A stretch of 64,000 nt of DNA, taken from NCBI GenBank assembly GCA_012295275.1, contig CM022667.1, positions 15,710,805 to 15,774,804 on the forward strand, in the 5' to 3' direction. Shown one piece after another: positions 45,060 to 58,474 of the stretch. Each line of letters begins with the position of its first letter. Position 1 is the first letter of the stretch. A model generated the notes under the pieces. It did not search any database. It saw only the letters and a program-made list of their open reading frames with translations, and was not told where the DNA came from. The position numbers and the translations under genes were made by a program. This stretch comes from Chrysomallon squamiferum. Taxonomy: Eukaryota; Mollusca; Gastropoda; Neomphalida; Peltospiridae.

Positions 45060-47290
45060 TTGTTACTATTATTTTATTTTAAATATCAGGATTTGGAATC
45101 GACCACTTTTATAAAAAACAGTGTCAGTGATAAATTAACTGATCTCTTGTATAAATGTTTCAATTATTGAGTTTAATGGACTTTCTAAAATCAAAGCTGG
45201 ACAAGTGGAATACAACAACAACAACAACAAAGTAACAATAATAACAACAATACTTCTACTACTACTACTAATAAAGATAATGATAATAATAATAGCAATA
45301 AAAACAACACTACCAACAGTAGGAACAACCGAACAATTAAGAAAGAAATCTTTGAGTACCTTTTGAGAAATCATTACATTCAAACTTGTCTTTAACAAAC
45401 TTTCTCAGATTATAATGATTTTTGTCTTCTTTTGTTTTCGAATGGATATCCGTAGGAATGAATTTTCTATCAGCGTTTAAGTAGCTGAAACTTAAATCAT
45501 TTAATGATCAATTAATTAAACTTTTATTTAATCTTTAAAAAACATTATTTAAATTTAATCCGATAATTCTAAAATTATCGATATTTTAATAGGCCTTCTA
45601 ACAGTGTTGAAAGTGGGTTTTTTCGTTTTCTTGTTGTTGGCTGCGTTATTTCTGGGTTAGTATAATTCTTGGTGTTGATGTTGTTGTTGTTATTGCTGCT
45701 GGGTTTTATAACAGTTATATTTATTAAAAATAAAAATAAAATAAAAATATATTTCAATATTAATACAACAGAGAGTTTTTTCATAAAGCTATTGCAATAT
45801 GGCAGCAGTCTCAAATCGTTCTCACGTAGAATCATAAATATACTATGTTGTTACGCGTGTTTAAACAGTAATGGAAGAGGGGCGCGGCTGATGCGCCCTA
45901 GTGAGCATTTGACAGTTTAGGGTGTTGTACGCTTGGTCTCACATCGTTGTCACAGAAGAATCATAAAGGCTCTATGTTGTTACGAGTGTTTAAACAGTGA
46001 TGGGAGAGATTGGCGGCTGATACCCCCTAGTGGGCATTTGACAGTTTAGTGTGTTGTACGCTTGACCTGTTTTGGACGATGGTTTGCGACGATTTTCTCT
46101 GCATCAAGGGGTGGGGGTTTGACTTCATACAGATAATGAATTTGCATCCGTAGGAATTAATTTTCGATCAGCGTTTCAGGAGCTCCAGCTTAAATCATTT
46201 AATGATCAGTTAATTAAACTTTTATATAAACTTTAAAAAATATGATTTAAGTTTGATCCAATAATTCTAAAATTGTTGAGAATTTAATATGGAAAAGGTT
46301 TATTATTTTTATTTTACTATTTTATTTAGTTATTTTCGTATTTTGTATTTAATTTTTGTCGCTCACGGGTGTAATCATAACAGCAGGAGTAGAAGCAGTA
46401 GCAGCAGTACTAACAGTAGATGTACAGCTGTAGTAATATAATACTACTTGCTGTTGTTATGGTTGTAGTAGGATTACTATTGCCCTGTCCAACATTTTCT
46501 CTCAGTGACTCTGTCTTTTTCTGTCCCCGTTCTACTTTATTTTAACACAATTATCGTTTTGTATCCAGTCGATATTTAAGAACAAATAGAACGAGAATTT
46601 TTAAATTCACATTTAAAACAAATAGAACGAGAATGTTTATATTCACATTTAAAAACAAATAGAACGAGAAAGTGTATATTCATATATAAGAACAAATAGA
46701 ACGAGAAAGTTTATATTCATATTTAAGAACAAATAGAACAAGAATATTTATATTCATAATTAAAAAAGCCAGAAGGAAAGAATGTTTGGAAATACACAGA
46801 TAAACTAGAAAGAGTGAGTGCTGCAGAGACAAAACTACATCAACGAAAAAAGCAGCATATTAAACAATTTCTGGAGAAGAATAAAAAAATGTTTTAAAAA
46901 TACGTAATATTTATTTGAAATCATGATCTAAAATTCAAGTGCTTGATATTTACATTTCAATGATAGATTAGTGTGCAGTTGTCAGAATTCTAAAATTTTT
47001 GGTATGACTAAATTAAAGAGCGACCTGAACAGATGAGATAAATCAAAGTAAATACTTCTTCAAACTGAAAACTCCAGTTATGTTCTCACTTCATTTGAAT
47101 AGTTTGGTTGATAACAACGCTGAAAGTGTAAACTGTAAACAGTCAACTACAGATTCTTTACGGTTCAAGTAGCGAACATTTATTTCTTTGAAAACTTGAT
47201 TGCGGAAAGGATTTAATTAATTCAAAGTATATCAAAACATCACAAATCTGAACCTTTCGCTAAGGATAAAAATAAAATTCTGCTGTTAGT
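42655..47290. repeat. Complex direct-repeat array, segment A (modules R1-R7)
   Basis: Modules recur in the same orientation. R1 (AGTGATGGGAGAG...GGACGATGGTTTGCG): 42655-42890, 44115-44355, 45775-45935, 45936-46140. R2 (AATCATTTAATGATCAATT...): 42960, 44400, 45440, 46140. R3 (CAACAGTGACAAGTTACACG...): 43320, 44755. R4/R4' (TCGACCACTTTAAT...): 43676, 45085. R5 (GATATGAGGTAAAACTAATT...): 43780, partial 45330 and 45610. R7 (CTCACGGGTGTAATCATAAC...): 46290-47290. AAC/AAT triplet runs close R2 and R4; ATT runs close R3. Not recognised as a known transposon; no enzyme frame seen. Confidence 0.8.
46590..46765. repeat. 38-bp minisatellite inside R7, first copy
   Basis: About five tandem units of AACAAATAGAACGAGAA plus TTTATATTCATATTTAAG-like sequence. 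The same block recurs at 51390-51570 and, with more units, at 63240-63475. Confidence 0.75.
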
Positions 47291-47590
47291 ACTACTACTA
47301 ATACTACTAATAATAATGGAAATAACAGTTATGAAAACACCAAAATAACTGTGAAAAAATACATAAAAAACAAATTAAATAAATAAATAAATACGTAAAT
47401 AAAAAATAAACGAATAAATATAAAAATAACGCAAGCAAACAAACAAATAAATGAATAAATAAAAAAATAAATAACACAAAGAGAAAAGAAGAAAGAAAAT
47501 TGAGATACGTCTGCTTCTAAACAAAGAATTGAAGTGATAAAAACTCACACCTTAATGTTGGTTATTCTGAGTTACTTTAAAGTTAACCTA

Positions 47591-48507
47591 CAAATTCAGT
47601 CACTAGACCTATTGGTGGAAGCCACCTTTGTAAGTGCTGAGCAATATCCAATCCAGAGACAACGCCTTCGAGACGTCATTAGTGAGTAAAACATTTTGAA
47701 CACTTCGTGTCCACGTGTTGAAAAGAAGAAAGTTTCTTCCTCTCTATGTCAATCAACACGTGTGGTATTTTGAGCAGCGTGCATGAGATATGTAGGGAAA
47801 GTAAATCAGTCACGATTCTCATCCTCGCTGCAGAAACACAAACCCGTTGTTCCCTATGGTTGTTATCCCGCTGGGGATTATCCAGTTCAACAAGTCGTTA
47901 CCGTTTTTGGTATCTTGTTTCTATCACAAGAATAACCAGGACACTTACAGTAAGACCTTTGTAACCAAAGATGATATAAATAAACGGAATTCACCAATTT
48001 GAAAAGGCATGCCCGGGATTAATATAAATTTAGCTAGGTTGTTGTTCTTGTATCTCAGAGCGATGTTTTAGCACTGTCTGTATCTGAGAATTATCGTCTG
48101 GTTAGGATTACAGCAGTAACATTTCTTACATAAATCAAAGTGATTCCCGCTGTATCGTTCTGAGATAAAAAATGCTGTGAAGGAAAATGACTAAATTGAA
48201 ATCATCGAATATTGGAATACTAGTTTTTCTTATTTTATCATGGAGAAACTATCCTATAAAATTCCGTCCTCCATGAAAGAATATTACAAGTTCATCCTTG
48301 GAATAAATTTTTCTAAACTTTCGCGAATATCCTAATAACATTTTAAAATATAATTTTAATTCCCAGAGGTCTTAGAAAGTAAACTTCACCAACTGTAATG
48401 GCGGAATCACCTTCATTTTCACAAATTTAATTATCAAAGGTAAATGCATATACAAATTTACCTAGGAGATGCTGAAATAACTTAAGACCTGGATTCTTTG
48501 AGTTTCA
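47591..48507 (-). pseudogene. Decayed pyruvyltransferase copy
   Basis: Clear nucleotide similarity to exon 3 of the fusion genes, from the codons near the C-terminus back to the segment before the catalytic domain (matching roughly 39338-40338). It is about 917 bp against about 1000 bp in the genes because of several small deletions, which break the frame; no long open frame remains. The membrane anchor, the carrier exon and exon 1 are missing. In its 3' part it shares marker bases with copy 2 rather than copy 1 (for example GCCTTCGAG, TCAATCAACACG, GAGCAGCGTGC). It is flanked by array modules R7 on the left and R2 on the right. Confidence 0.88.
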
Positions 48508-49064
48508 GGTATGACCAAATAGTTAAACTTTTATTTAAACTTTAAAAAATATGATTTAAGTTTGATCCGATAATTCTAAAATTGTTGAGAATTTAATGGG
48601 CCTTCTAACATTACAGTTTTGAAAGCTGATGATATACAAAACAACAACAACAACAACAACAACACGAACAAAAATAAGAACAAAAACAACAACAAAAACA
48701 ACGACAGTAATGATAAGAGAATGAAGAAGAAGAAGAAGAACAACAACAACAACGTCAATATTCACAATGTTGTTGCTGCTGTTTAAGATGTTTCGGACTA
48801 AAAATTCGAATATAAACCGTTCTTTTTAAATGTTCTCAACAGTGACAAGTTACACGTCACAAACAATCTTCTATTGTAATGCATATCACAGGAACACACT
48901 TACACAAGAGCAATGCATAGTTCTTAGTTACTACGAGTATCAGAGAGAGAAGCAGTTTTATTTTGTTTAGTTTTATTATATATTTTATTATTTTTTCTTA
49001 TCTCTATTTATTAATTTATTTACTAATTTATTTGTTTGTTTGTTTATTATTATCATTATTATTA

Positions 49065-49126
<62 letters not shown>

Positions 49127-52100
49127 GTCTTATTTTAATTGTCAGGAGTTTGAATCGACCACTTTAATAAAAAAAACATTCTCAGTGATAAATTAACTGA
49201 TCTTTTGTATAAACTTTTCAATTATTGAGTTTAATGGACTTTCTAAAATCAAAGCTGGATAAGTATAATACAACAACAAAAATAACAATAAGAATAACAG
49301 TAAAAATAATAACATCAATACTACTACAAATAATAAAGATAATGATAACAATAATAGCAATGAAAACAATACCAACAACAATAGCAACAACGGAATAATT
49401 AAGAAAGAAAATTTTGAATACTTTTTCAGAAATCCTAACATTCAAGTACTCGAAATTAATTAGAAGCTGTTTTAATTTGATATGAGGTACAATTAACTTT
49501 AATAGTAAGCTGCTACATATAGGAAATAACTTGTCTTTAACAAACTTTCTCAGATATTATGATTTTGTCTTCTTTTGTTTTCGAATGGATATCCGTAGGA
49601 ATGAATTTTCTATCAGGGTTTGAGCAGCTGAAACTTAAATCATTTAACGATCAATTAATTAAACTTTTATTTAATCTTTAAAAAATATTATTTAAATTCA
49701 ATCCGATAATTCTAAAATTATTGATAATTTAATAGGCCTTCTAAGAGTGTTGAAAGTGAATGATATACAAAACAACAACAGCAATAATAATAAGAGAATG
49801 AACAAGAAGAACACAAACGACAATAACAACAACAACAGTAACAACAATAATAATAATAATAATGTTTTTGCTGCTGTATAAGATATTTCGGACTAAAATC
49901 ATCTCTAATATAAACCATTTCTTTTAAATATGATCGTAACAGGGATAACTCACACGTCATAAACAATCTTCTGTTGTAATGCATATCACAGTAACACAAT
50001 GCGTAGTTCTCAGTTATTAGGAGAATCAGACAAAGAAGAAGTTTTATTTTGTTTTATTTTATTTTGTCTTATTTTTTTATTACCTTTATTTATTCATTAT
50101 TATTATTATTATTATTATTAATATTATTATTATTATTATTGATGTTGTTGCTATATTTTAATGTTCAAGATTTGCTTTCGAAAACAGACGCAGTGATCAG
50201 TTAATTAAACTTTTGTATAAACAATAACTACAACAACAACAACAGCAGCAACAACGGAACAATTAAGAAAGAAAACTTGAAATACTTTTTCAGAAATCAT
50301 AACAGTGAAGCATTCTATATTTCTTAGAAATAGATTTAATTTGATATGAGGTAAAACTAATTTTAATAGTAAGCTGCTACATGTAGGACATAACTTGTCT
50401 TTAACAAAGTTTCTCAAATATAATGATTTCGTTTTCTTGTTGTTGTTAGCTGGGTTATTTCTGAGTAGTGTATTTGCTGGTGTTGCTGTTGCTGTTCTTA
50501 TTGCTGCTGGGTTTTACATCAGTTATATTTATTATAACTAGAAAATAGAATTAAAAAGATATTTCAAATTAACACCACAGAAGGTTTTTGGAGTATATTA
50601 GTTTCAGGATAACTACAATGATTGAGTTGATTTAAGAAAGAGACAGCCATAATGAATTCGGCCCTGTCTTTACCTTGGTCAATGACGTTTTCTCAAAACA
50701 ATACAAATAAAATATTTTACTTGCAGTATACAGTTTTAAAGAATGTATCATGTTTTGCTATACAAATAAAGATTTAATTGAAGTCAAAAAAAAAAAAAAA
50801 AAAAACAACAACAGTGGGTGAACACTTACAGTTTGTAAGAGTGTGAAATATCCAAATACTGAGATACTATCTCCGGAAAAGTCACTATTTCAACTTGAAT
50901 AACCTATCGTTTCAAGGAAAGGGGGCTGGAAATCATCCAGCCGTTTAGTAAATGACGGTCAAGTGAGAGCGAAATGTTACATAAACCTTGTCGTATACAG
51001 ACAAGCCATCCGTAGCGATCTTGTGTTATAATAGATACCACTATAACGTTCTCCTATATGAATAAAGTTTTGAGTTACAAAAACATCAGAGATCCATTAT
51101 GGAAAAGCTTTATTATTTTAATTTTACTATTTTATTTAATTATTTTCGTATTTTGTATTTAATTTTTGTCGCTCACGGGTGTAATCATAACAGCAGGAGT
51201 AGAAGCAGTAGCAGCAGTACTAACAGTAGATGTACAGCTGTAGTAATATAATACTACTTGCTGTTGTTATGGTTGTAGTAGGATTACTATTGCCCTGTCC
51301 ACCATTTTCTCTCAGTGACTCTGTATTTTTCTGTCCCCGATCTACTTTAGTTTAACACAAATAACGTTTTGTATCCAGTCGATATTTAAGAACACATAGA
51401 ACGAGAATGTTTATATTCACATTTAAAAACAAATAGAACGAGAATGTTTATATTCATATTTAAGAACAAATAGAACGAGAAATTATATATTCATATTTAA
51501 GAACAAACAGAATGAGAATGTTTATATTCATAATTAAGAACAAAGAGAACGAGAATATTTATATTCATAATTAAAAAAAGCCAGAAGGAAAGAATGTTTG
51601 GAAACACATAGAAAAACTAGAAAGAGTGAGTGCTGCAGACACAAAACTACATCAACGAAAGAAGCAGCATATCAAACAATTTCTAGAGAAGAATAAAAAA
51701 ATGTTTTATAAAACGTAATATTTATTTGAAATCATGATCTAAAATTGAAGTGTTTGATATTTACATCTTAGTGATAGATTAGTGTGCAGTTGTCAGAATT
51801 CTGAAACCTTTGATATGACTAAATGAATAAATAAATGACTGAACAGATGAGATAAATCAAAGTAAATACTTCTTCAAACTGAAAACTCCAGTTATGTTCT
51901 CACTTCATTTGAATAGTTTGGTTGGTAACAACGCTGAAAGTGTAAACTGTAAACAGTAAACTACAGATTCTTTGCAGATCAAGTAGCGAAAAATTATTTC
52001 TTTGAAAACTTGACTGCGGAAAGGATTTAATACATTCAAAGTATATCAAAATATCTAACATTATAGTTTTGAAAGCTGATGATATACAAAACAACAACAA

Positions 52101-52502
52101 CAACAATAAGAACAACAAAATGAAGAATAAAGAGAACAGCAACAATAATAAATACAAAAACAACAACCAAAACAACGACAGTAATGATAAGAGAACGAAG
52201 AAGAAGAAGAAGAACAACAACAACAACAGCAACAACAGCATAAATCATAATATTGATTCTGCTGTTTAAGATGTTTCGGACTAAAATCTCTAATATAAAC
52301 CGTTATTTTTAAATATGATCTCAACAGTGACAAGTTACACGTCACAAACAATCTTCATTTGTAATGCATATCACAGTAACATACTTATATAAGAGCAGTG
52401 CATAGTTCTCAGTTACAAGGAGTATCAGACAGAGAAGCAGTTTTATTTTGTTTTGTTTTATTATATTTCTTCTTATTTTTTTGTATTCTCTCTTTATTTA
52501 TA

Positions 52503-52558
<56 letters not shown>

Positions 52559-54865
52559 GTTATTATTTTTATTTTTATTATTTTTATTATTATTGTTATT
52601 ATTTTATTTTTATTATCATTTTTATTTTATTTTAATTGTCAGGAGTTTGAATCGACCACTTTAACAAAAAACAGTATCAGTGATAAATTAACTGGTCTCT
52701 TGTACTAACTTCAATTATTGAGTTTAGTGGACTTTCTAAAGTCAAAGCTGGAGAAGTGGAATACAACGACAACAACACCAACAATAATAATAACAATAAC
52801 AATAATAACATCAATACTACTACTACTAATAATAAAGATAATGATAATAATAATAGCCAGAAAAACAACAACAACAACAATAGCAACAACGGAATAATTA
52901 AGAAAGAAAACTTTGAATACTTTTTCAGAAATCCTGACATTGAAGCATTCGATATTTCTTAGAAACTGTTTTAATTTGATATGAGGTAAAATTATCTTTA
53001 ATAGTAAGCTGCTAAATGTAGGACATAACTTGTCTTTAACAAACTTTCTCAGATATAATGATTTTTGTCTTCTTTTGTTTTCGAATGGATATCCGTAGGA
53101 ATGAATTTTCAGTCAGCGTTTGAGTAGCTGAAGCTTAAATCATTTAATGATCAATTAATTAAACTTTAATTTAATCCGATAATTCTAAAATTATTGATAA
53201 TTTAATAGGCCTTCTAAGAGTGTTGAAAGTGGATGATATACAAAACAACAACAGCAATAATAAGAAGAACAACAAAACAAAACAAAAAACAGCAACAATA
53301 ATAACAACAAAAACAACGACAGTAATAATAAGAGAATGAAGAAGAAGAACAGGAAAAACAACAACAACAACAGCAAAAACAACAACAGCAATAATAATAA
53401 TAATAAGGTTTTTGTTGCTGTATAAGATATTTCGTACTAAAATCTTCTCTAACACAAACTATTTCTTTTAAATATGATCGTAACAGGGATAACTCACACG
53501 TCATAAACAATCTTCTGTTGTAATGCATATCACAGTAACACAATGCGTAGTTCTCAGTTATTAGGAGAATCAGACAGAGAAGAAGTTTTAATTTGTTTTG
53601 TTTTATCTTATTTTGTCTCAATTTTTTATTATCTTTAATTATTATTATTATTACTATTCTTATTATTATTATTATTATTTTTATATTTTAATGTTCACGA
53701 GTTTCTTTCGACCTCTTTAATGAAAACAGACGCAGTGATCAGTTAATTAAATTTTTGTATAAACAATAACAGCAACAATAACAACAGCAGTAACAACGGA
53801 ACAATTAAGAAAGAAAACTTTGAATACTTTATCAGAAATCTTAACAGTCAAGCATACTATATTTCTTAGAAACTGATTTAATTTGATATGAGGTAAAACT
53901 AATTTTAATAGTAAGCTGCTACATGTAGGACATAACTTGTCTTTAACAAAGTTTCTGAAATCTAATGATTTCGTTTTCTTGCCTTTTTTGGATGGGTTGT
54001 TTCTCGGTTAGTATATTTGCTGGTGTTGCTGTTGCAGTACTTATTGCTGCTGGGTTTTATATCAGTTTTATATATTATAACTAAAAAATAAAATGAAAAG
54101 ATTTTTCAAAATTAACACCACAGACGGTTTTTGGAGTATATTAGTTTCAGGATAACTACAATGATTCAGTTGATTTAAGAAAGAGACAGCCATAATGAAT
54201 TCGGCCATTTCGTTACATGGTTCAATGACGTTTTCTCAAAACAACACAATTAAAACATTTTACTTGCAGCATACAATTTTAAAGAATGTATCACGTTTTG
54301 CTATACAAATAAAGATTTAACTGAAGTCAAGAAAAAACAAAAAAACATCGGATGAATACTTACAGTTTGTAAGAGTGTTAAATATCCAAATTATTGAAAT
54401 ACTAACTCCAGGAAACTGGATTTCTGAAAAGTCACGTTTTCAAGTTGAAAAACCTATCTTTTCAGCGAAAGGGGACTAGAAATCATCCAGCCGTTTAGTA
54501 AATGACGGTCAAATCAGACCACAGTATGTAACATAAACCGGGTCGTGTACAGACAATCTACCCGTAGCGATCTTTTGTTATAATAGATACCACAATAACG
54601 TTCTCCTATAAGAACATCGTTTTGAGTTACACAAACATCAGAGATCCATTATGGAGAAGCTTTACTATTTTTATTTTACTATTTTGTTTAGTTATTTTCT
54701 TACTTTGTGTTTAATTTTTTTCGTTCACGGGTGTAATCATAACAGCAGGACTATAAGCAGTAGCAGCAGTACTAACTGTAGATGTACAGCTGTAGTAATA
54801 TAATACTGCTTGCTGTTGTTATGGTTGTAGTAGGATTACTATTGGCCTGTCCACCATTTTCTCTC
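48508..54865. repeat. Complex direct-repeat array, segment B (about 3.5-kb higher-order unit)
   Basis: Two successive higher-order units. Unit 1 (48517-52055): R2 48517, R3 48775, R4 49140, R5 49385, R2 49600, R3 49870, R4' 50160, R5 50255, R6 50590, R7 51095. Unit 2 (52055-54865): R2 (truncated) 52055, R3 52260, R4 52630, R5 52890, R2 53095, R3 53410, R4' 53690, R5 53800, R6 54130, R7 (truncated) 54650. R4 and R4' alternate, so the unit is a dimer of two diverged halves. The last R7 is cut at the duplication junction. Confidence 0.8.
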
Positions 54866-55466
54866 AGTCATTTCGCCTAATGCCTGAAATGTTTAGACAT
54901 TTACCCTAACGCCCAAGACCGTCAGGCATTTGGCCTAATGACTAAAATTTACAGGAATTAGGCCAAACGACTGAAATGGACCTATAGTCAGTGAATGAAA
55001 AAGAACGGTTTTGAGTTGGATTAAAACAATTATTTCGAAACACACCAAGTAGTGTTCTATTTATTACAGCAGTTTAAAATTGAGTGATGTCTTCAACTGC
55101 TGAAAACGTGTCATCAACATCTACAATTTTCATAGCCTCACTCAGAACATTATTAGGACTTGCACAAGACAAATAACCAATTACAGCATAATATATCATT
55201 TGAACTGTAATTGTCAATGATGATAATGATAGCAATCGTTTTCCACAGAAAGAATATAATCATTCAGGCGTTTCGTCAGTGCTGTTCAAACAAATATTAA
55301 TGACGTCTGGATTTATCTCACACTGATCATCTTTTGCTAGAAAAAATCCAAGATCATATTCGCATTCATATTGAACAACCAAAAAATTCTCGAAGTTGAC
55401 ACCTGAATGAATAGCTTTATTAATTAACAAAGAAACCGTTAACCAGAAAAAAGAAACAAACAAAAA

Positions 55467-55506
<40 letters not shown>

Positions 55507-56763
55507 GTTCTTATTATTTTGCATTAAACAAATATTCCGATATAAGGTGTTGCAGGTTTATTTACAGATACTCTGTATTAATCTTACGAAATGATGACAT
55601 TTAAAAAATAAAATCACAATTTGAAGTCAGTTTCTCAAAGTCAAAGATATTGAATGTTTTAAACAACATAACTGTTTTCAAACGTAATGCAAACATCCTG
55701 AAATATTTTCTTTACATTTCGCATTTCGATTTTGATGTTGAAGAAAATTCTCCGATTGAGGTAAATTCAAGAAGAAGAAAACAGGAAAAGAAGAAAAGAA
55801 AACTAAAACTGTTATTAATTTTCTTAACAACAACAACAACATTAGAATGTAAATAGAAATTAGTAATTTATTACAACTTTAAAAAACCCACATCATTATA
55901 ATCCACTTTTCCTTTCTTTTAATGTCATTTGTTAGATAAATGATATTTACAAAGAAACAAAACAACATCTATATACATCATTATGATTCAAACCAGTTTA
56001 AAATATTCGATTCATCAGCTGAACCATTTTAATATATGTGTCATGAGATAAAGATATTTTAGTATTAGAGTCGTGTGATACACGATTCCTAATATACGCA
56101 ATTTTAAAATGCGAGTTGTGAGATCATGAGATCAACTGTTTTAACAAATGACTCATGAGATAATAAAAATATTTTAACATATGCCTCGTGAGATAAACTA
56201 TTTTAATAATTATATCAGTTGTGAGATAAACTAATTTAATATAGCAGTCGTGATATAAAACTGTTGCAGAATACCAGACATGATTAGAGGCAAACAACTC
56301 AAAGAAGGATCAAGTTTCGTAACACTAACGTCAGGCGTAACTCATTTACGATTAATCTGCAAACTAGGACAAACACTTATCTGCTTGCAGTATACTTTCA
56401 TGAAATAGATAACTTTATTGGTCTGTTGACTGATTAATACCAACCGATACTTGGTTTTACTTTTCAAGATACTATCTAATATACATCTAAAAAGATTGCT
56501 TTTTGACAAATCCTATCCAGTTTATTTCATATAAACACTGAAAAGTATTCGTTGTTTAATAAAACCTTCAAAACTTGACAATTCAAGTTCAGCTATGGAA
56601 ACCAAAAATAGTTTGGAATATATGCGTTTCACACGTAATGTTTCACTCGAGGTATATATAAATAATAAACGAAGAAAACGAAGTTCTCAAGCTTATCTCA
56701 ACATATTACATTCTCCTAATTCATGGAGTAAATCTGTTCAAATGCAGAGAAAAAACTGTATTT

Positions 56764-58133
56764 TCAGTTTTGCTTAGTCTTAGCTACCTTCAATTCAGTC
56801 ACCTCCATTACTGGACCTATTGGTGGAAGCTCGTCTTTGTAAGTGTTGAGCAATGTCAAGGCCAGAGACAACGCCTTCGAGCCGTTGTTAGTAAGTAAAA
56901 CATTGCGAACACTTCGTGTCCACGTGTTGTGAAAAGAAGAAAGTTTCTTGTTCTCGTTGTCAATCAACACGTGTGGTATGTTGAGCAGCGTGCTTAAGAT
57001 ATGTCCGTGAAGTCGATCAGTGATGACCACGCGTCCTCGCTGCAGAAACACAAACCCGTTGTTCGCCATTAGGAAAGCATTTTCCATGGTTGTTGTGCCA
57101 CTAGGCGTTTTCCAATTCAACCAGTCGGCTACGTGAACCGTTATGTTGTTTGGTATCTCGTTTTTATCAGTCAAGTAACCGGGACTCTCTTTATCAGTAC
57201 GTTTCAACCAAAGGATGTCATATGTAGGTGACATGAAGCGACGAACTTCACCAATCTGAAAAGCCATGTCTGGTGCTAATATAAATTTAGTTAGGTTCTT
57301 GTCCCAGTATTTCAGAGCGATGTTCAACGACTGTCTGTCTCTGAGAAGTATCGTCAGGTTAGGATTACAGCAGTAAAGTTTCTTACACAAATCAAAGTGA
57401 TTCCCGCTGTACACGTTGTGAGGAACGAAAATACTCTGAGAGAAAATAATTAATTTGAAACCGTCGAATCTTGGAATAATATCTCTCCTGAGCTTATCAC
57501 TGAATGAGTATCCAACAAAATTCCCTCCTCCATGAAACAATATGACAAGTTCATCCTTGGAATATTTCTTACTTAAATTTTCCGCATATTCTTGTGACTG
57601 CTTTTTTTCACAATCGTAGCACAAGCAGTAAAATACAAGTTTAATTCGCAGACGTCTTAGAAAGTAAACTTCACCAACTGTGATGGCAGAATCACCTTTG
57701 TTCTCAGAAGCTGAAACATCAAAGAGAAATGCGTATTTAAATGTACCTAGAAGATGCTGAAATAACTCAAACTGGATTCTTTGAGTTTCGTGGATAACTT
57801 CTTTAGATGTAGACAAAAGAGGAGATAAGACATTTGTATTGTACACATGTTCACTAAGATTCCAGCGGAGAAATGTTTCGATTTCTTTCTTGTGTTCAGC
57901 CAAATAATTTTCATTCAGATCTGGATAGAGCTGTTCTTTGTTCACTAGTTGGCGTGATTCAGCACCAAACGATCTGTCCTGAAAATCCCTTCTGTATTCG
58001 TTATTTAAAATGACAGGTTTGAGTCGTTGTGTTTGTTGTACTCTGAATAAGAGAATTGACATCCCAGTGAAGAGAAGAATTGAAAACACGAACATTTCGA
58101 TTCGTCGAGTACAAAACTTTGGTTTTGTTGAAC
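56764..58133 (-). CDS. Polysaccharide pyruvyltransferase-domain exon, copy 2
   Basis: Paralogue of 39312-40681, with the same exon length (1370 nt with stop) and the same acceptor and phase. About 36 of 456 residues differ (roughly 92% identical), and all the family motifs listed for copy 1 are unchanged. The sequon at copy 1 NQS is lost here (KKQS). Upstream of the acceptor the frame is open to about 58275 but again without ATG, and the sequence there has diverged (a Tyr-Ile-His versus Cys-Val-His stretch), which is how intron behaves. Six changes lie in the tail and anchor (for instance GMSVFSF versus GMSILLF). Candidate AATAAA signals (minus) occur near 56526 and 56420. Confidence 0.85.

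Positions 58134-58454
<321 letters not shown>

Positions 58455-58474
<20 letters not shown>

Noticed and set aside
42655-54865. Array as LTR retrotransposon or DNA transposon
   Set aside because: No reverse transcriptase, integrase or transposase frame, no terminal inverted repeats or target-site duplications could be seen.
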